Under the pieces are notes generated by a model. The model was not told the origin of the DNA. It searched no databases and saw only the letters and a program-made list of their open reading frames with translations. Position numbers and translations under genes: made by a program. A stretch of DNA of 64,000 nucleotides from Polaribacter glomeratus. GTDB taxonomy: Bacteria > Bacteroidota > Bacteroidia > Flavobacteriales > Flavobacteriaceae. The stretch is from the NCBI RefSeq assembly GCF_002954665.1, contig NZ_MSCM01000001.1:1933349-1997348 (forward strand), in the 5' to 3' direction. This document shows, piece after piece, positions 7,567 to 17,198 of this stretch; the stretch's first letter is position 1, and each line of letters starts with the position of its first letter.

Positions 7567-9741
7567 ATGTTAAATAAAAAACACCTACTCATATTCGTTT
7601 TTATGACTATTTCTAGTCTTACCATTTGTCAAAAAAAACTACCTTTAAGCAATAATTTATTTGAGAATTTAAATCTAGATTCACCCAGTATGAAGCAGGT
7701 GAAAACATCTTATGTTACTAATAAAAAACCACTAAAAGCTCTTCTTAAATTTTATAGAGAAAAAGAAGATCTTTACAATAGGGTTACAAAGGAAGAGATT
7801 TCATATTTGAGAGAGCAATATCCAGAAGATATTGCGAATTCAATTAAGATTGCGGATCAGGTTGTTAATCAGTATTTTGTTTTTAGAGAAGATTGGGATA
7901 TGGAAAAAACCAATATTCCTTATCAATTTGGAAAAGAGATAGATTGGGCAATAAATCCGTTTGGTGATCCTGAATGGACCTATATGTTAAATCGACATAA
8001 ATTTTACACACATTTAGCGAAGGCTTATTTTTTTACAGGAAAAGAAAAATATGCTAAAACTTTTGTGACGCAAATAGAACACTGGATTGAAAATAATCCG
8101 TTACCAAATTTAGAAGACGTTTATAATGCAAGTGCTGGTTGGAGAAGAATTGAAGCAGGAGTGCGTTGCGAAAATTGGATAAAGTCATTTGAATACATAA
8201 AAAATTCGAAACATATAACACCTCAATTTCTTGAGAAATTTTTAAATTCTTTGCATCTTCATGGAGAGTATATTACCAATAATTATAGTGATTTTTCAAA
8301 AACGAGCAATTGGGGTGTGCTAGAAAATCAAGGATTATTTCAGGTCTCTATATTTTTAAAAGAATTTAAATTGGCAGCTACTTGGCAGCAAGACGCCATC
8401 CAAAAATTAACTGAATGTATTGATTTACAGATCGTAGAAGGTGGTGCACACTGGGAGCATTCGCCAATGTATCACAATGAAGTGATGCATAGTTTAATGA
8501 ATGTAAAATTCTTAGCGGATAGAAATAGCATTAAACTTACAGAGGTTCTTATAAATAAGACAAAAGAGATGGCCTACGCTAATGTAGCTTGGCAAAAACC
8601 TAATTATCACCAACCATTATTAGGAGATAGTGATGATACCAATACGCAAGGTCTTCTCTCACTTGCTACTTATTTGTATTCGGATGGCGTTATAAAATCG
8701 AGAGCACATAAAACACTTGATTTAGAAAATTATTTAATTTTGGGAAAAGAGGGTAATGATAAATACCAAAAAATAAAGGCACAAGACCCAGATTTTTTAT
8801 CTGTATATCAACAAGGTAATGGTGATTTTTATATGCGGTCTTCATGGAAAGAAGATGCAACTTATACTTCATTACATTTAAGAAAATTGGCAGCAGGTCA
8901 TGCACATGACGATCTTTTAAGCTTTACTATTTTTGCGAATGGAAAAGATTATTTGGTAGATAATGGAAGATATACTTACGTAAATAATAAATGGAGAAAT
9001 TTCTTTAAAAGTAATATCAGTCACAATTCTTTGGGTGTAGATGAGCTACCAAATAGTATTTTAAAGGGTGCTTGGGGCACTAGTTATGAAGCTTGGTCTA
9101 AAGATATTTATACAAAGTCTGCTATTTCTTTTGATTATGGCGAAGCAGAAAACACTGCTTATGAGAGACTTGACGACCCTGTGACCATGAAAAGGAGAAT
9201 GCTATACTTAAAACCTGATGTTTGGTTAATTTTTGATAGTTTTTCGGCAAAAGAAAGTCATAAGTATTCTCAGTATTTTAATTTTCCCAATAAGAAAGTT
9301 AAAATTACTGATGGTGTAATTTCTACCGATTACGAGAATAAAAACTTAATCATACAACCGATTGATAAAGTTGAAATGAAGCTTTCAGATTCTTGGTATT
9401 CATCAGAATACAATTTAAAAGAGGAAAGTAAGAGAGGTGAAATTTTTAAAAATGGCACTGGATTTACTTCTATGATTTCTTTAATTCACTTTTCTGATGA
9501 AAATGACTTACGCTTTAAAAAAATACCTGTCTATAATAAAAAAGGGGTACTAGTTCCAGATAGTCATGCAGAAGCAGTTACTTTATTTTTGGACGGAAAA
9601 GAATATACTTTGGTAGTTGCTTATAAATCACCAGATTTATATAGTCACTTTTTTAAAGTGTTGGATGATATAATGGTGCACGGAGAAATAGTATTGATAG
9701 AAAAAGAAGGTGATACAGTAAAGACGACGGTTATCAAGTAA
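7567..9741 (+). CDS. Heparinase II/III family polysaccharide lyase (PL12-like)
   Basis: 724-residue exported lyase. After the signal (MLNKKHLLIFVFMTISSLTIC; the LTIC end could be a weak lipobox) comes the helical toroid domain. Its N-terminal signature includes FREDWDME and WAINPFGDPEWTYMLNRH. Likely active-site elements are N in NWGVLENQG, Y in HWEHSPMYHNEV, and H in AGHAHDDLLSF, which starts the beta-sandwich heparinase II/III domain. The family cleaves uronate-containing polysaccharides by beta-elimination; heparan-type, alginate or other substrates cannot be separated here. The SusC/SusD pair 1 kb away suggests uptake of the products. Confidence 0.85.
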   Translation: MLNKKHLLIFVFMTISSLTICQKKLPLSNNLFENLNLDSPSMKQVKTSYVTNKKPLKALLKFYREKEDLYNRVTKEEISYLREQYPEDIANSIKIADQVVNQYFVFREDWDMEKTNIPYQFGKEIDWAINPFGDPEWTYMLNRHKFYTHLAKAYFFTGKEKYAKTFVTQIEHWIENNPLPNLEDVYNASAGWRRIEAGVRCENWIKSFEYIKNSKHITPQFLEKFLNSLHLHGEYITNNYSDFSKTSNWGVLENQGLFQVSIFLKEFKLAATWQQDAIQKLTECIDLQIVEGGAHWEHSPMYHNEVMHSLMNVKFLADRNSIKLTEVLINKTKEMAYANVAWQKPNYHQPLLGDSDDTNTQGLLSLATYLYSDGVIKSRAHKTLDLENYLILGKEGNDKYQKIKAQDPDFLSVYQQGNGDFYMRSSWKEDATYTSLHLRKLAAGHAHDDLLSFTIFANGKDYLVDNGRYTYVNNKWRNFFKSNISHNSLGVDELPNSILKGAWGTSYEAWSKDIYTKSAISFDYGEAENTAYERLDDPVTMKRRMLYLKPDVWLIFDSFSAKESHKYSQYFNFPNKKVKITDGVISTDYENKNLIIQPIDKVEMKLSDSWYSSEYNLKEESKRGEIFKNGTGFTSMISLIHFSDENDLRFKKIPVYNKKGVLVPDSHAEAVTLFLDGKEYTLVVAYKSPDLYSHFFKVLDDIMVHGEIVLIEKEGDTVKTTVIK

Positions 9742-9814
9742 TTGTGCGATACTATCAATTAATTTTTGAACTATTTTAGTTTTTTTAAAACACTATAAAA
9801 AGTCATTAACATCT

Positions 9815-9850
9815 GATAAAAGATTAAATCTAACGATTTAATCTTTTATC
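9815..9850 (+). terminator. Perfect 16-bp stem-loop after the lyase
   Basis: GATAAAAGATTAAATC pairs perfectly with its reverse complement across the loop TAAC, 73 bases after the lyase stop. The stem is AT-rich and there is no long T run directly after it, so it may be a weak terminator or a transcript-stabilising hairpin. Confidence 0.5.
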
Positions 9851-9929
9851 TAATTGGCTATTATATTTTTTAGCTTAAATTCTTGTATTTTTCTAAAAAC
9901 AAGCTACTGGTTAACTATTAGCTATTCAC

Positions 9930-10520
9930 TTTCTGCTTTGTCAATAATCTGGTCTTTTTCTGGATTATATAAAAATTAAATTATGGTAGTCAAAAAGATG
10001 AATTTTACAAAAACTAACTAGATTAGAAAACGCCCAACTACGTTCTAGTTTCTTTTTAATTACAGCAAACAAAAGATTGACTATTGATACGCAATATACC
10101 TGTATTTTCATTATCTCCTAGAAAATGTTTCAATGGAAAACGCTGTTTTAGTTGCTTAAAGAGCTATTCTATTTGCCGTTTTGTTTTTATTACGGAAAGT
10201 GCATCTTATTTTAGTAGACATCTTTTATGTTCTTTGCTAACTTTCGCATATTCATGATTATTAACTAAATTCTATGACAAATATTTAATCCATTAGTGCC
10301 TATTCCTAATCCTATAAATCATCAACTGAAATAAAAATTATATTCTGGGATGTGTTCTCTTTTGCTCCGTGTTTGTGGTGTTGTTCTATTTTTACATCGA
10401 TTAGAAGGTATTGATTTTTTTTTGGTTTTTCTTTAGCATTTTAACGACCAAATAAAAGTATTACTAAGAACGTGAGGATTGTATTTTTTACCTGTTTCAT
10501 TTACTGTGTCATCATTCATT
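9930..10520 (-). pseudogene. Decayed IS4-type DDE transposase
   Basis: Not an open frame, but the minus strand reads as transposase fragments. Between about 10185 and 10085 one frame gives VIKTKRQIE, a stop, LFKQLKQRFPLKHF and LGDNENTGI. This is the Y-(2)-R-(3)-E-(6)-K region of IS4-group enzymes with the catalytic E beside a nonsense codon. Further on, another frame reads KKKLERSWAFSNLVSFCKIHL, the usual C-terminal tail. Frames change several times. It occupies the gap between the lyase and susD; limits are approximate. Confidence 0.65.
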
Positions 10521-10596
10521 TTATAAGTAGTGCTAGTAGCACAAAAAAACAGTTATTAACAAAGTACTGGTATTAATGTTACTATTGAATAAACTA

Positions 10597-10639
10597 AAAA
10601 TCTACCTCACAGTCTGTATAGAAGGAGGTAGATTTTTTT
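10597..10639 (-). terminator. Terminator between IS remnant and susD, bidirectional
   Basis: TCTACCTC (10601-10608) pairs with GAGGTAGA (10625-10632), extended by flanking A/T pairs. T runs follow on both strands. It lies 44 bases past the susD stop and should end the susCD transcript. Confidence 0.75.
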
Positions 10640-10682
10640 AAAAAACGATATAAACTACTGCTAGCTCGTAAACTATTTATGC

Positions 10683-12326
10683 TTAATAACCTGGATTTTG
10701 TTCCATTGGTGTGGTATTTGCATCAATAACGGATTGAGGTATTGGCATTAATTTGTCTTTATCTGCTATACTAGAGCTATAACGTCTAGCATACAATCTA
10801 TATCTTTCTACTAATTTGTTATTACGAGCTAAAGAATATCTTCTATGTTCTTCAGACCAAAGTTCTCTTGAACGTTCGTCCAAAATAAAATCAACAGTAA
10901 CGTCTGCAGCACTTATTAAACTTGCATTAGCACGTCTTCTAAGAAAATTAATCGTTGTTGCTGCGCCACCAGGATTACTATTCTTTAATTGTGCCTCTGC
11001 TAAAACTAAATAGGTTTCTGCTAAACGTAAATACACCTGATCATTATAACCCTCTCCAACAGCATTTAGTGGTTCTTTTGGATCGTTGTTAAATGCGTTG
11101 TCCCACTTTCTAGTACTTGGCCATGATGCCTGGTTATTAGGTTCCATTTTATTTTTGTAATCGAAGAAAATAGTATCTCCTAATGCAAATCCGTTAGGAA
11201 TATTACTAGGATTATTCAAAACCTCGTAGGTTCTCCATGCAAATCGTCCACCTCTGTGATCGGATTCTTCATAAAGTTCTAAAGCGAATTGCGTTGGTCC
11301 TACTCTACCAATACCTCTTCCACCAGCATCATCTGTAAATGAAAAATATCCTCTTGATCCATTCACTCTAACTTGAAAAGATCTATTTCTAAACCAACGT
11401 CTCATTATGTTAACACCACCACCATTTACATCTCTCTCCATTTGCATTACCCATAAGACTTCTGTATTACCTTCTGTTTTATTTGAATTTCCTTGAAGAA
11501 ACATGTCTGTAAAAGGTGTTCCTGGAATGCTAGATTTAACACCATACCTACTTTGTATTAAACTATAACTTCCATTTACCCCATTAATTAGATTGCTAGC
11601 TTTTGTAATAGCATTTGGATAGTCATCTAAAGTTAGATATAATTCTGCTAGATAATGTGTAGCAACACCTTGCACCAATTTTCCTGGGTTTGAAGATGTT
11701 TTTGGGAGGTTTGCTTCTGCAAATAATAAATCTTCTAACATTTGAGCTCTCACTTCTGCTACAGGAGTTCTTGTCCAATCAGACCTAACAGTTGATCCTG
11801 TTAATTCTACTAGAGAAAGAGGTACATCACCATACGTAAAAGTTAAATGTCTGTATGCCCAAGCTCTAAACAAGCGTGCCTCGCCAATTACTCTATTTTT
11901 TTCTGTTGGTGTCCAATCTATACCAGGATCTTCAGCCCTAGAAATAATTGCATTAGCAGAGCCTACTACTTGGTAAAGGTACGTGAAGAAGTTACGATTA
12001 TGTGCTTCTTCAGGTATGTTTCTTGTATCGTATTCATTACCCACTCTACACCATCCTGAACGGTGGTTTCCATAGGCATTATCGGTACCAGAAATAGCAA
12101 TATCAATTAGTAGATCATTATTATCTGTACCACTTCTTTCTCCGCCTCTTTCTCTTCTAAATAGGGCATACAAGCCGTTTAATCCTGAGTCAAAACCAGA
12201 TGCGTCTACAAATAAGTTATCAGGACCAATAAAATGTCTTGGTGTTACATCTAAAACATCTTCTGAACAACTAATTAGAAGTAAAAAAATACTACAACTA
12301 AATATTATAATTTTTATTTTTTTCAT
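10683..12326 (-). CDS. SusD/RagB-family nutrient-binding lipoprotein
   Basis: 547 residues. The lipoprotein signal (MKKIKIIIFSCSIFLLLISC) ends in lipobox LISC. Features of the SusD fold: an N-terminal DVTPRHFIGPDNLF segment, GEARLFRAWAYRHLTFTYGDVPL with the conserved R-F/Y-R-A-x-x-Y motif, and a C-terminal RLAETYLVLAEAQLKN TPR-like repeat followed by FLRRRAN and DERSRELWSEEHRR. It binds glycans on the cell surface and works as a lid of the SusC pore encoded 17 bases upstream in the same operon. Confidence 0.93.
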   Translation of the reverse strand: MKKIKIIIFSCSIFLLLISCSEDVLDVTPRHFIGPDNLFVDASGFDSGLNGLYALFRRERGGERSGTDNNDLLIDIAISGTDNAYGNHRSGWCRVGNEYDTRNIPEEAHNRNFFTYLYQVVGSANAIISRAEDPGIDWTPTEKNRVIGEARLFRAWAYRHLTFTYGDVPLSLVELTGSTVRSDWTRTPVAEVRAQMLEDLLFAEANLPKTSSNPGKLVQGVATHYLAELYLTLDDYPNAITKASNLINGVNGSYSLIQSRYGVKSSIPGTPFTDMFLQGNSNKTEGNTEVLWVMQMERDVNGGGVNIMRRWFRNRSFQVRVNGSRGYFSFTDDAGGRGIGRVGPTQFALELYEESDHRGGRFAWRTYEVLNNPSNIPNGFALGDTIFFDYKNKMEPNNQASWPSTRKWDNAFNNDPKEPLNAVGEGYNDQVYLRLAETYLVLAEAQLKNSNPGGAATTINFLRRRANASLISAADVTVDFILDERSRELWSEEHRRYSLARNNKLVERYRLYARRYSSSIADKDKLMPIPQSVIDANTTPMEQNPGY

Positions 12327-12343
12327 TTTAATAATTTTAATTT

Positions 12344-15298
12344 TTATAAACTTAAGTTTAAACCTAAAGTAAAAGTTCTTTGTAGCGGTATGTCTGTATC
12401 ACTGCTAAATTCTGGATCTAAGCCACCAAACTTGGTAAAAGTTGCTAAATTACGTCCAGTAAAATAAACATTTAAGTTACTTAAACCAATAGCATCTGCT
12501 ACATTATTTGGTAAACTGTATGATAAGGTAACATCTCTAATCCTCCAGTAATCAGCGCTTTCGTAAATACGAACACCTCTTGGATTTGCATCTATATCAT
12601 TTGCATAAAAGTCATTGGTTGGATTATCTGGAGTCCACCAATTTTTGTTTGCTGTGTTTAATTGAGTTTCTGCAAAAACACTATCAGCTAAAAGGCTATT
12701 TATTTTAGTAGCACCAAAAGAACCTTGTGAAACAATACTTAAAGTTACATTTTTATAGGCAAAGGTCATGTTTAAGCCACCAAAGTATTTAGGATCATTT
12801 TGACCTAATAGTACTCTATCGTCTGCATCAATAGCACCATCTTCATTCTGGTCTACAACTCTTGCATGTCCTGGCATTGTGTTTGGTATTGGTGCATTGG
12901 CAACGTCGTCACCCAATTGATAAACACCATCATATTGGTAGGCAAAATTAACACGAATTGGCTGACCAATAAACCATTGATTCAACACATCATCTTCTCC
13001 GTCTCCATACAAATCGACAATCTTATTCTCGTTGTAAGAAAAGTTTGCTGCGATATCCCACTTAAAATCATTTTTATTTAATACTGTTGCATTAATATCA
13101 AATTCTAAACCTTGGTTCTCAACTGATCCTATATTGTTGATTATAGAGGTTTCCCCGTTTATTGGTGAAATTCTTCTTAACAATAAAAGGTCTGTTGTTT
13201 TAGATTTATAACCATTAATAGACCCTGTAATTCTATTATTTAAAAATCCATAATCAATTCCTGCATTAAAAGATGTTGTAGTTTCCCAACCTAGATCATT
13301 TAAACCTAGTGTTTGTGGTATGTAACCTGCTGCCTGCGAACCACCATTGAGGTAAGAAAATTCAGTATATCTAGCAAATCTTTCGTAACCACTAATTGCA
13401 TCATTACCATTAATACCGTAAGACAATCTTAATTTTAAGGTGTTAATAAATTCTGAATCTTCTAAAAAAGACTCATTGTCTGCGTTCCAGGCAAAACCTA
13501 CAGAAGGAAAATCACCAAATTTCTTGCTCTCTCCAAACCCAGAATAACCATCCCTTCTTCCTGTTAATGTTAATGCATACTTTCTGTCAAAGGTGTAATT
13601 TAATCTTAACATGTAAGATAAAACTACCCTTTCAGAAAAGGATCTGCTAGGTGTTACCAAATTTGCAACATCTGACTGGTACCAAGTTAAAACATCACTT
13701 GGAAAACCTACGGATTGCAATCTATTATTTTCTGATATATCACGTTGATAACTATACAGACCAGTAGCAAAAATTTTATGTTTACCAAATGATCTCTCAT
13801 AATTTAAAATATTTTCTATTAACGTATTTTTCTCAAGATTCTCTGCCGTGTTTGCACGACCTGATACAGCACTTCCTGTTCCTGTATTTATTCCGTAATA
13901 GGTAGCTATATTTCTAGCAGTGTAGGTAAAACCTGTATTAAGTTTAAAAGATAATCCTTTAGCAAAAGGTGCTTTTATCTCAATAAAATTATTGGTAAAC
14001 AGTTTGTAGGACTCATCTTGGTTTTGAGCTAGTAAACCCTCTAGAGGATTTGTAAAGAAATTTTCTTCTGGCCAAGGAAGTATCGTTAAATCTCCATTTT
14101 CGTCTCTTACATTGGTTAATGGATTTGCACTATATGCACCTCTATTACCGCTCCAAGTTGCAGGTATACCGCTTCTATCTCCATAAGTTAATTGAGAATT
14201 TGTAGAAAAAGTAAGCCAATCTTTAATATTGTTAGTAACGTTAATTCTTAAAGATGCCCTCGAGTAGGTATCGTTAAGTGCAACTCCTTTGACATCTAAA
14301 TAACTACCAGAAACATAAAAATTAGTATCATCTGTGGCACCAGATACAGATAATGTGTGTTGTTGTCTAAAACCAGTAGTTAAGGCTTCGTCTAACCAAT
14401 TTGTTCCTGTACCATTTAAAAAATTATCTTCCTCTGTTTGTGAGATAGCATCTGGAGTTCTTGTAAGCTTAAAATTATAAAATTCCTCTGGAGTTAACAT
14501 GTCAGGCAAATTAAAAGCCCTGTCTACTCCTGTAAAACCATCATAACGTATTTTAGTTTTACCTTTTACTCCTTTTTTAGATGTAACTAAAATAACCCCA
14601 TTAGCACCACGTGTTCCATAAATAGCCGCAGAAGATGCGTCTTTTAACACTTCCAAAGAGCCAATATCGGTAGGATTTATATCCGAAATGCTTCCGTTAT
14701 AAATAATACCATCTAATACGATTAAGGGTCCATTACCAGCTCGTATAGAATTTCTACCTCTTATTATAATACCGACTTCGTTACCTTCTGCAGAGCCACC
14801 AGTGTTCACAACAGAAACACCTGCAATAGCACCTTGTAAAGCTTGTGCAAAATTAGAGTTTGGCACTTTTTCTAATCTACTTTTATCTAATGAAGCTACA
14901 GCACCTGTTAAATCACTTTTCTTTTGTGTACCATACCCTACAATAACAATTTCATCTAGAGTTTCACTAGATTCTTCAAGGGTAATATTTATTGAAGTTT
15001 TAGAACCAATTGGTGCTTCTCTTTTTTTAAAACCTAAAGATGAAAAAACTAATATTTTTTTTCCACTCTTCATATTTAATGAATATTTACCATTAAAATC
15101 GGTCATTGTACCGTTTGAAGTTCCTTTTTGCACAACATTAACTCCCGGTATGGGCGTACTTGAAGCGTCTACAACAGTACCTGTAATCTGCTGTGCAATT
15201 AAATCTCCTCCGGTAAAGCCAAAAAATATCAATACTAATACTAATAAACTAAAGTTTTGACTTTGAAAGGATTTTCTGTGTCTCGATTTTTGTTTCAT
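12344..15298 (-). CDS. SusC/RagA-family TonB-dependent outer-membrane transporter
   Basis: 984 residues. The order is signal peptide, carboxypeptidase-regulatory-like domain (ITGTVVDASSTPIPGVNV, about residues 38-110), the SusC signature DEIVIVGYGTQKKSDLTGAV, plug domain (GVSVVNTGGS, IIIRGRNSI, VLKDASSAAIYGTRGANGV), then the 22-strand barrel ending FTLGLNLSL. It imports oligosaccharides with TonB energy, together with SusD. The gene is on the opposite strand to the lyase, so coordinated control is assumed, not seen; no linked sensor or sigma/anti-sigma pair is present. Confidence 0.94.
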   Translation of the reverse strand: MKQKSRHRKSFQSQNFSLLVLVLIFFGFTGGDLIAQQITGTVVDASSTPIPGVNVVQKGTSNGTMTDFNGKYSLNMKSGKKILVFSSLGFKKREAPIGSKTSINITLEESSETLDEIVIVGYGTQKKSDLTGAVASLDKSRLEKVPNSNFAQALQGAIAGVSVVNTGGSAEGNEVGIIIRGRNSIRAGNGPLIVLDGIIYNGSISDINPTDIGSLEVLKDASSAAIYGTRGANGVILVTSKKGVKGKTKIRYDGFTGVDRAFNLPDMLTPEEFYNFKLTRTPDAISQTEEDNFLNGTGTNWLDEALTTGFRQQHTLSVSGATDDTNFYVSGSYLDVKGVALNDTYSRASLRINVTNNIKDWLTFSTNSQLTYGDRSGIPATWSGNRGAYSANPLTNVRDENGDLTILPWPEENFFTNPLEGLLAQNQDESYKLFTNNFIEIKAPFAKGLSFKLNTGFTYTARNIATYYGINTGTGSAVSGRANTAENLEKNTLIENILNYERSFGKHKIFATGLYSYQRDISENNRLQSVGFPSDVLTWYQSDVANLVTPSRSFSERVVLSYMLRLNYTFDRKYALTLTGRRDGYSGFGESKKFGDFPSVGFAWNADNESFLEDSEFINTLKLRLSYGINGNDAISGYERFARYTEFSYLNGGSQAAGYIPQTLGLNDLGWETTTSFNAGIDYGFLNNRITGSINGYKSKTTDLLLLRRISPINGETSIINNIGSVENQGLEFDINATVLNKNDFKWDIAANFSYNENKIVDLYGDGEDDVLNQWFIGQPIRVNFAYQYDGVYQLGDDVANAPIPNTMPGHARVVDQNEDGAIDADDRVLLGQNDPKYFGGLNMTFAYKNVTLSIVSQGSFGATKINSLLADSVFAETQLNTANKNWWTPDNPTNDFYANDIDANPRGVRIYESADYWRIRDVTLSYSLPNNVADAIGLSNLNVYFTGRNLATFTKFGGLDPEFSSDTDIPLQRTFTLGLNLSL

Positions 15299-15341
15299 AT
15301 CATGTTAAGTAATTATGTTAAATATTTATTAAATTATTGTA

Positions 15342-15349
15342 CAAAACTA
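15342..15349 (-). promoter_or_regulatory. -7 promoter motif for susCD
   Basis: On the minus strand this reads TAGTTTTG, a TAnnTTTG match, about 44 bases before the susC ATG at 15298. The spacing gives a leader of about 35 nt. Confidence 0.5.
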
Positions 15350-15482
15350 CATTATTAATTGAGTAGTAAAGTCCTAAAAGAAGGTGGTTTTCGTTTTAAT
15401 AAGTTTACTTTTCCTCGTAAATAGTTGAAAATATGCGTTTTAATGCATTTCGCTTTAGCTTCTAAAAACCCACCTTTAATTC

Positions 15483-15736
15483 ATGAATGAACAACGAACA
15501 GATTGGCATTTAGTTTCTAAACTGACAATTCATATTGTTTGGAGCACAAAATATAGATTTACAGTTCTAAAAGGAGATGTTTAAAAGCGTTGTGGAAAAC
15601 TATTGATAGAGATTTGTGATTTTTAAGATATTGTTATCTTAAAAGGAGTAGTATCAAATAATTATATTCTCGCATATATTAAGTATCGTCTACAGCAAAA
15701 CATTGGTACAATAGTGAACAAATTAAAAGGTCTGTA
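15483..15736 (+). pseudogene. Decayed IS200/IS605 TnpA transposase, 3' truncated
   Basis: One frame from ATG 15483 reads MNEQRTDWHLVSKLTIHIVW, then STKYRFTVLKGDV, a stop, KRCGKLLIEICDF, a stop, and DIVILKGVVSN up to IVNKLKG. This is the N-terminal half of an IS200-type HUH transposase (HLVSK...HIVWSTKYRF, KGVVS). The HUH histidines are lost and two nonsense codons are present. It ends exactly where the right copy of the 272-bp repeat starts. AAGGTGG (15381) and CCACCTT (15470) upstream may be a terminal hairpin. Confidence 0.8.
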
Positions 15737-15877
15737 AATTTCTAGAAAGCTGTTTAAATCGATGGTACTATTTTGTTTATCAAAAACCTTTTTAAATACT
15801 AAATCAGCGTTTTTTTCAAAATCCCATAAAGTAAGATCTAAATAGAAAAAGACATGCTATATCTGCTTCATTTCCAT
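15726..15877 (-). pseudogene. Broken 5' fragment of yjjG
   Basis: About 150 bases matching the 5' end of the nucleotidase at 7209, with several substitutions, including one that changes the codon for a motif I residue to a stop (an ATCGAAAAA to ATAGAAAAA change on the plus strand). The rest of the gene is missing. Confidence 0.85.
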
Positions 15878-15885
15878 TATATTTG
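15878..15885 (+). promoter_or_regulatory. -7 promoter motif for the polysaccharide cluster
   Basis: TATATTTG (TAnnTTTG) 23 bases before the flippase ATG; conserved in both copies of the repeat. Confidence 0.6.
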
Positions 15886-15908
15886 AAAAAAGTAATTAAG
15901 CTAGTGAT

Positions 15909-17195
15909 ATGCAACTATTTTCTTTTTTAAAAAAAGAGTTTGTTAAAAATGTTTTAACATTAATAACAGGTTCTGCTCTAAGTCAAGTTGTTATTTACGG
16001 ATCAATTTTACTACTAACACGACTTTTCTCTACAGAACTTTTTGGGGTTTACATGCTGTTTACTTCATCTGTTTTAGTTTTAAAACCAATTATTACTTTA
16101 CAACTTGAACTAGCAATAATTTTACCAAAAAAAGATGAGGAAGCTATTAACATTTTTGTAATGTCAATAATCGCTATTCTTATTCTAAGTATACTATTAT
16201 TGGTAACAATACTAATCTTTAAAACACCTATTTTATCATTTTTTGAAATAGAAAAACTGTCATACCTCATCTATTTTATACCTTTTAGCACTTTCCTTTT
16301 TGGATGTATAACATCATTAAATTATTGGAACAATAGATCTAAAAAGTTTAAAAATATCGCAAATGGTACTATTACAAAATCTACCGTAATGAGTGCTAGT
16401 CAAATTGCAATAGGCTATAGTAGTCTAAATAATTTAGGATTAGTTCCTGGAATGATTTTAGGACAAATATCTCAACTTTTATTTCTCTTTAAAAATTCAA
16501 GTAAATCAATATCTAAATTAAAGAACAAAATTTCTTTTTCTAAAATGCTTTTTTTAGCAAAAAAATACAAGGACATTCCTTTGTTTAATACTCTTATTAA
16601 TTTTCTCAACACACTTTCTAATGAAATTCCTGTTCTAATGATTACCAAATATTTTGGGCTTTCATCCGCAGGTATTTATGGTTTAGCAATTAAAATTGGT
16701 AGAGCACCTAGTGGTATTGTGCAAGATTCTATAAGCCAAGTATTCTTTAACAAAGCAACAGAAGTGTATAATAAAGAAGAAAAATTATACAAAACTGTAA
16801 AAAAAACCTTTAAAAACTTATTAAGAATTTCATTTTTAATTTTTATTCCATTAACTATTATTTCTTATTTTTTAGATATAATTTTTGGTGAAGAATGGAC
16901 TTATGTTGGTACCTATTTAAGAATATTAATTCCGTGGTTATTTATTATGTTTTTAAGTTCGCCAATATCTTCATTAATTGTAATTTTAAACAAACAAAAA
17001 GTAATTCTATTTTATGACATCTTACTTTTAACATTTCGTTTTTTAGCACTCTATTTTGGTTACCATTATTATAATGATATATTAATATCACTAATCATGT
17101 TTTCGGCAATTGGTGTTCTTTTTAATATTTTTATTCTCTTTTATTTCTTTAAAATAACTAAAACTGAAAACAAAAATAGCACCATATATAACTAA
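15909..17195 (+). CDS. Polysaccharide flippase (Wzx-like, MOP superfamily)
   Basis: 428 residues with about 12 hydrophobic segments, typical of lipid-linked oligosaccharide flippases. It starts MQLFSFLKKEFVKNVLTLIT followed by GSALSQVVIYGSILLLTRLF, a strong polysaccharide-synthesis family signature. Central EIPVLMITKYFGLSSAGIYGLA and GRAPSGIVQDSISQVFF match the second half of the fold. It would move undecaprenyl-linked repeat units across the inner membrane. It is the first gene of a run with capA-like, Asn-synthase-like and acyltransferase genes, with gaps of 3 bases or overlaps. Confidence 0.88.
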   Translation: MQLFSFLKKEFVKNVLTLITGSALSQVVIYGSILLLTRLFSTELFGVYMLFTSSVLVLKPIITLQLELAIILPKKDEEAINIFVMSIIAILILSILLLVTILIFKTPILSFFEIEKLSYLIYFIPFSTFLFGCITSLNYWNNRSKKFKNIANGTITKSTVMSASQIAIGYSSLNNLGLVPGMILGQISQLLFLFKNSSKSISKLKNKISFSKMLFLAKKYKDIPLFNTLINFLNTLSNEIPVLMITKYFGLSSAGIYGLAIKIGRAPSGIVQDSISQVFFNKATEVYNKEEKLYKTVKKTFKNLLRISFLIFIPLTIISYFLDIIFGEEWTYVGTYLRILIPWLFIMFLSSPISSLIVILNKQKVILFYDILLLTFRFLALYFGYHYYNDILISLIMFSAIGVLFNIFILFYFFKITKTENKNSTIYN

Positions 17196-17198
17196 TTT

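Larger units (their letters stand above)
7331..15725. mobile_element. Polysaccharide-utilisation island between 272-bp repeats
   Basis: An 8.4-kb segment between the two copies of the repeat. It contains a heparinase-like lyase, a decayed IS4-type transposase, SusD, SusC and a decayed IS200-type transposase. The outer genes of the repeats are intact and the inner ones broken, the pattern expected if this DNA entered an ancestral yjjG-flippase junction and duplicated it. No integrase is present. Confidence 0.7.
15726..15997. repeat. 272-bp direct repeat, right copy
   Basis: Partner of 7058-7329. It contains a broken 5' end of yjjG (minus strand), the shared intergenic promoter and the first 29 codons of the intact flippase. 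Its left edge abuts the IS200-type relic. Confidence 0.92.
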
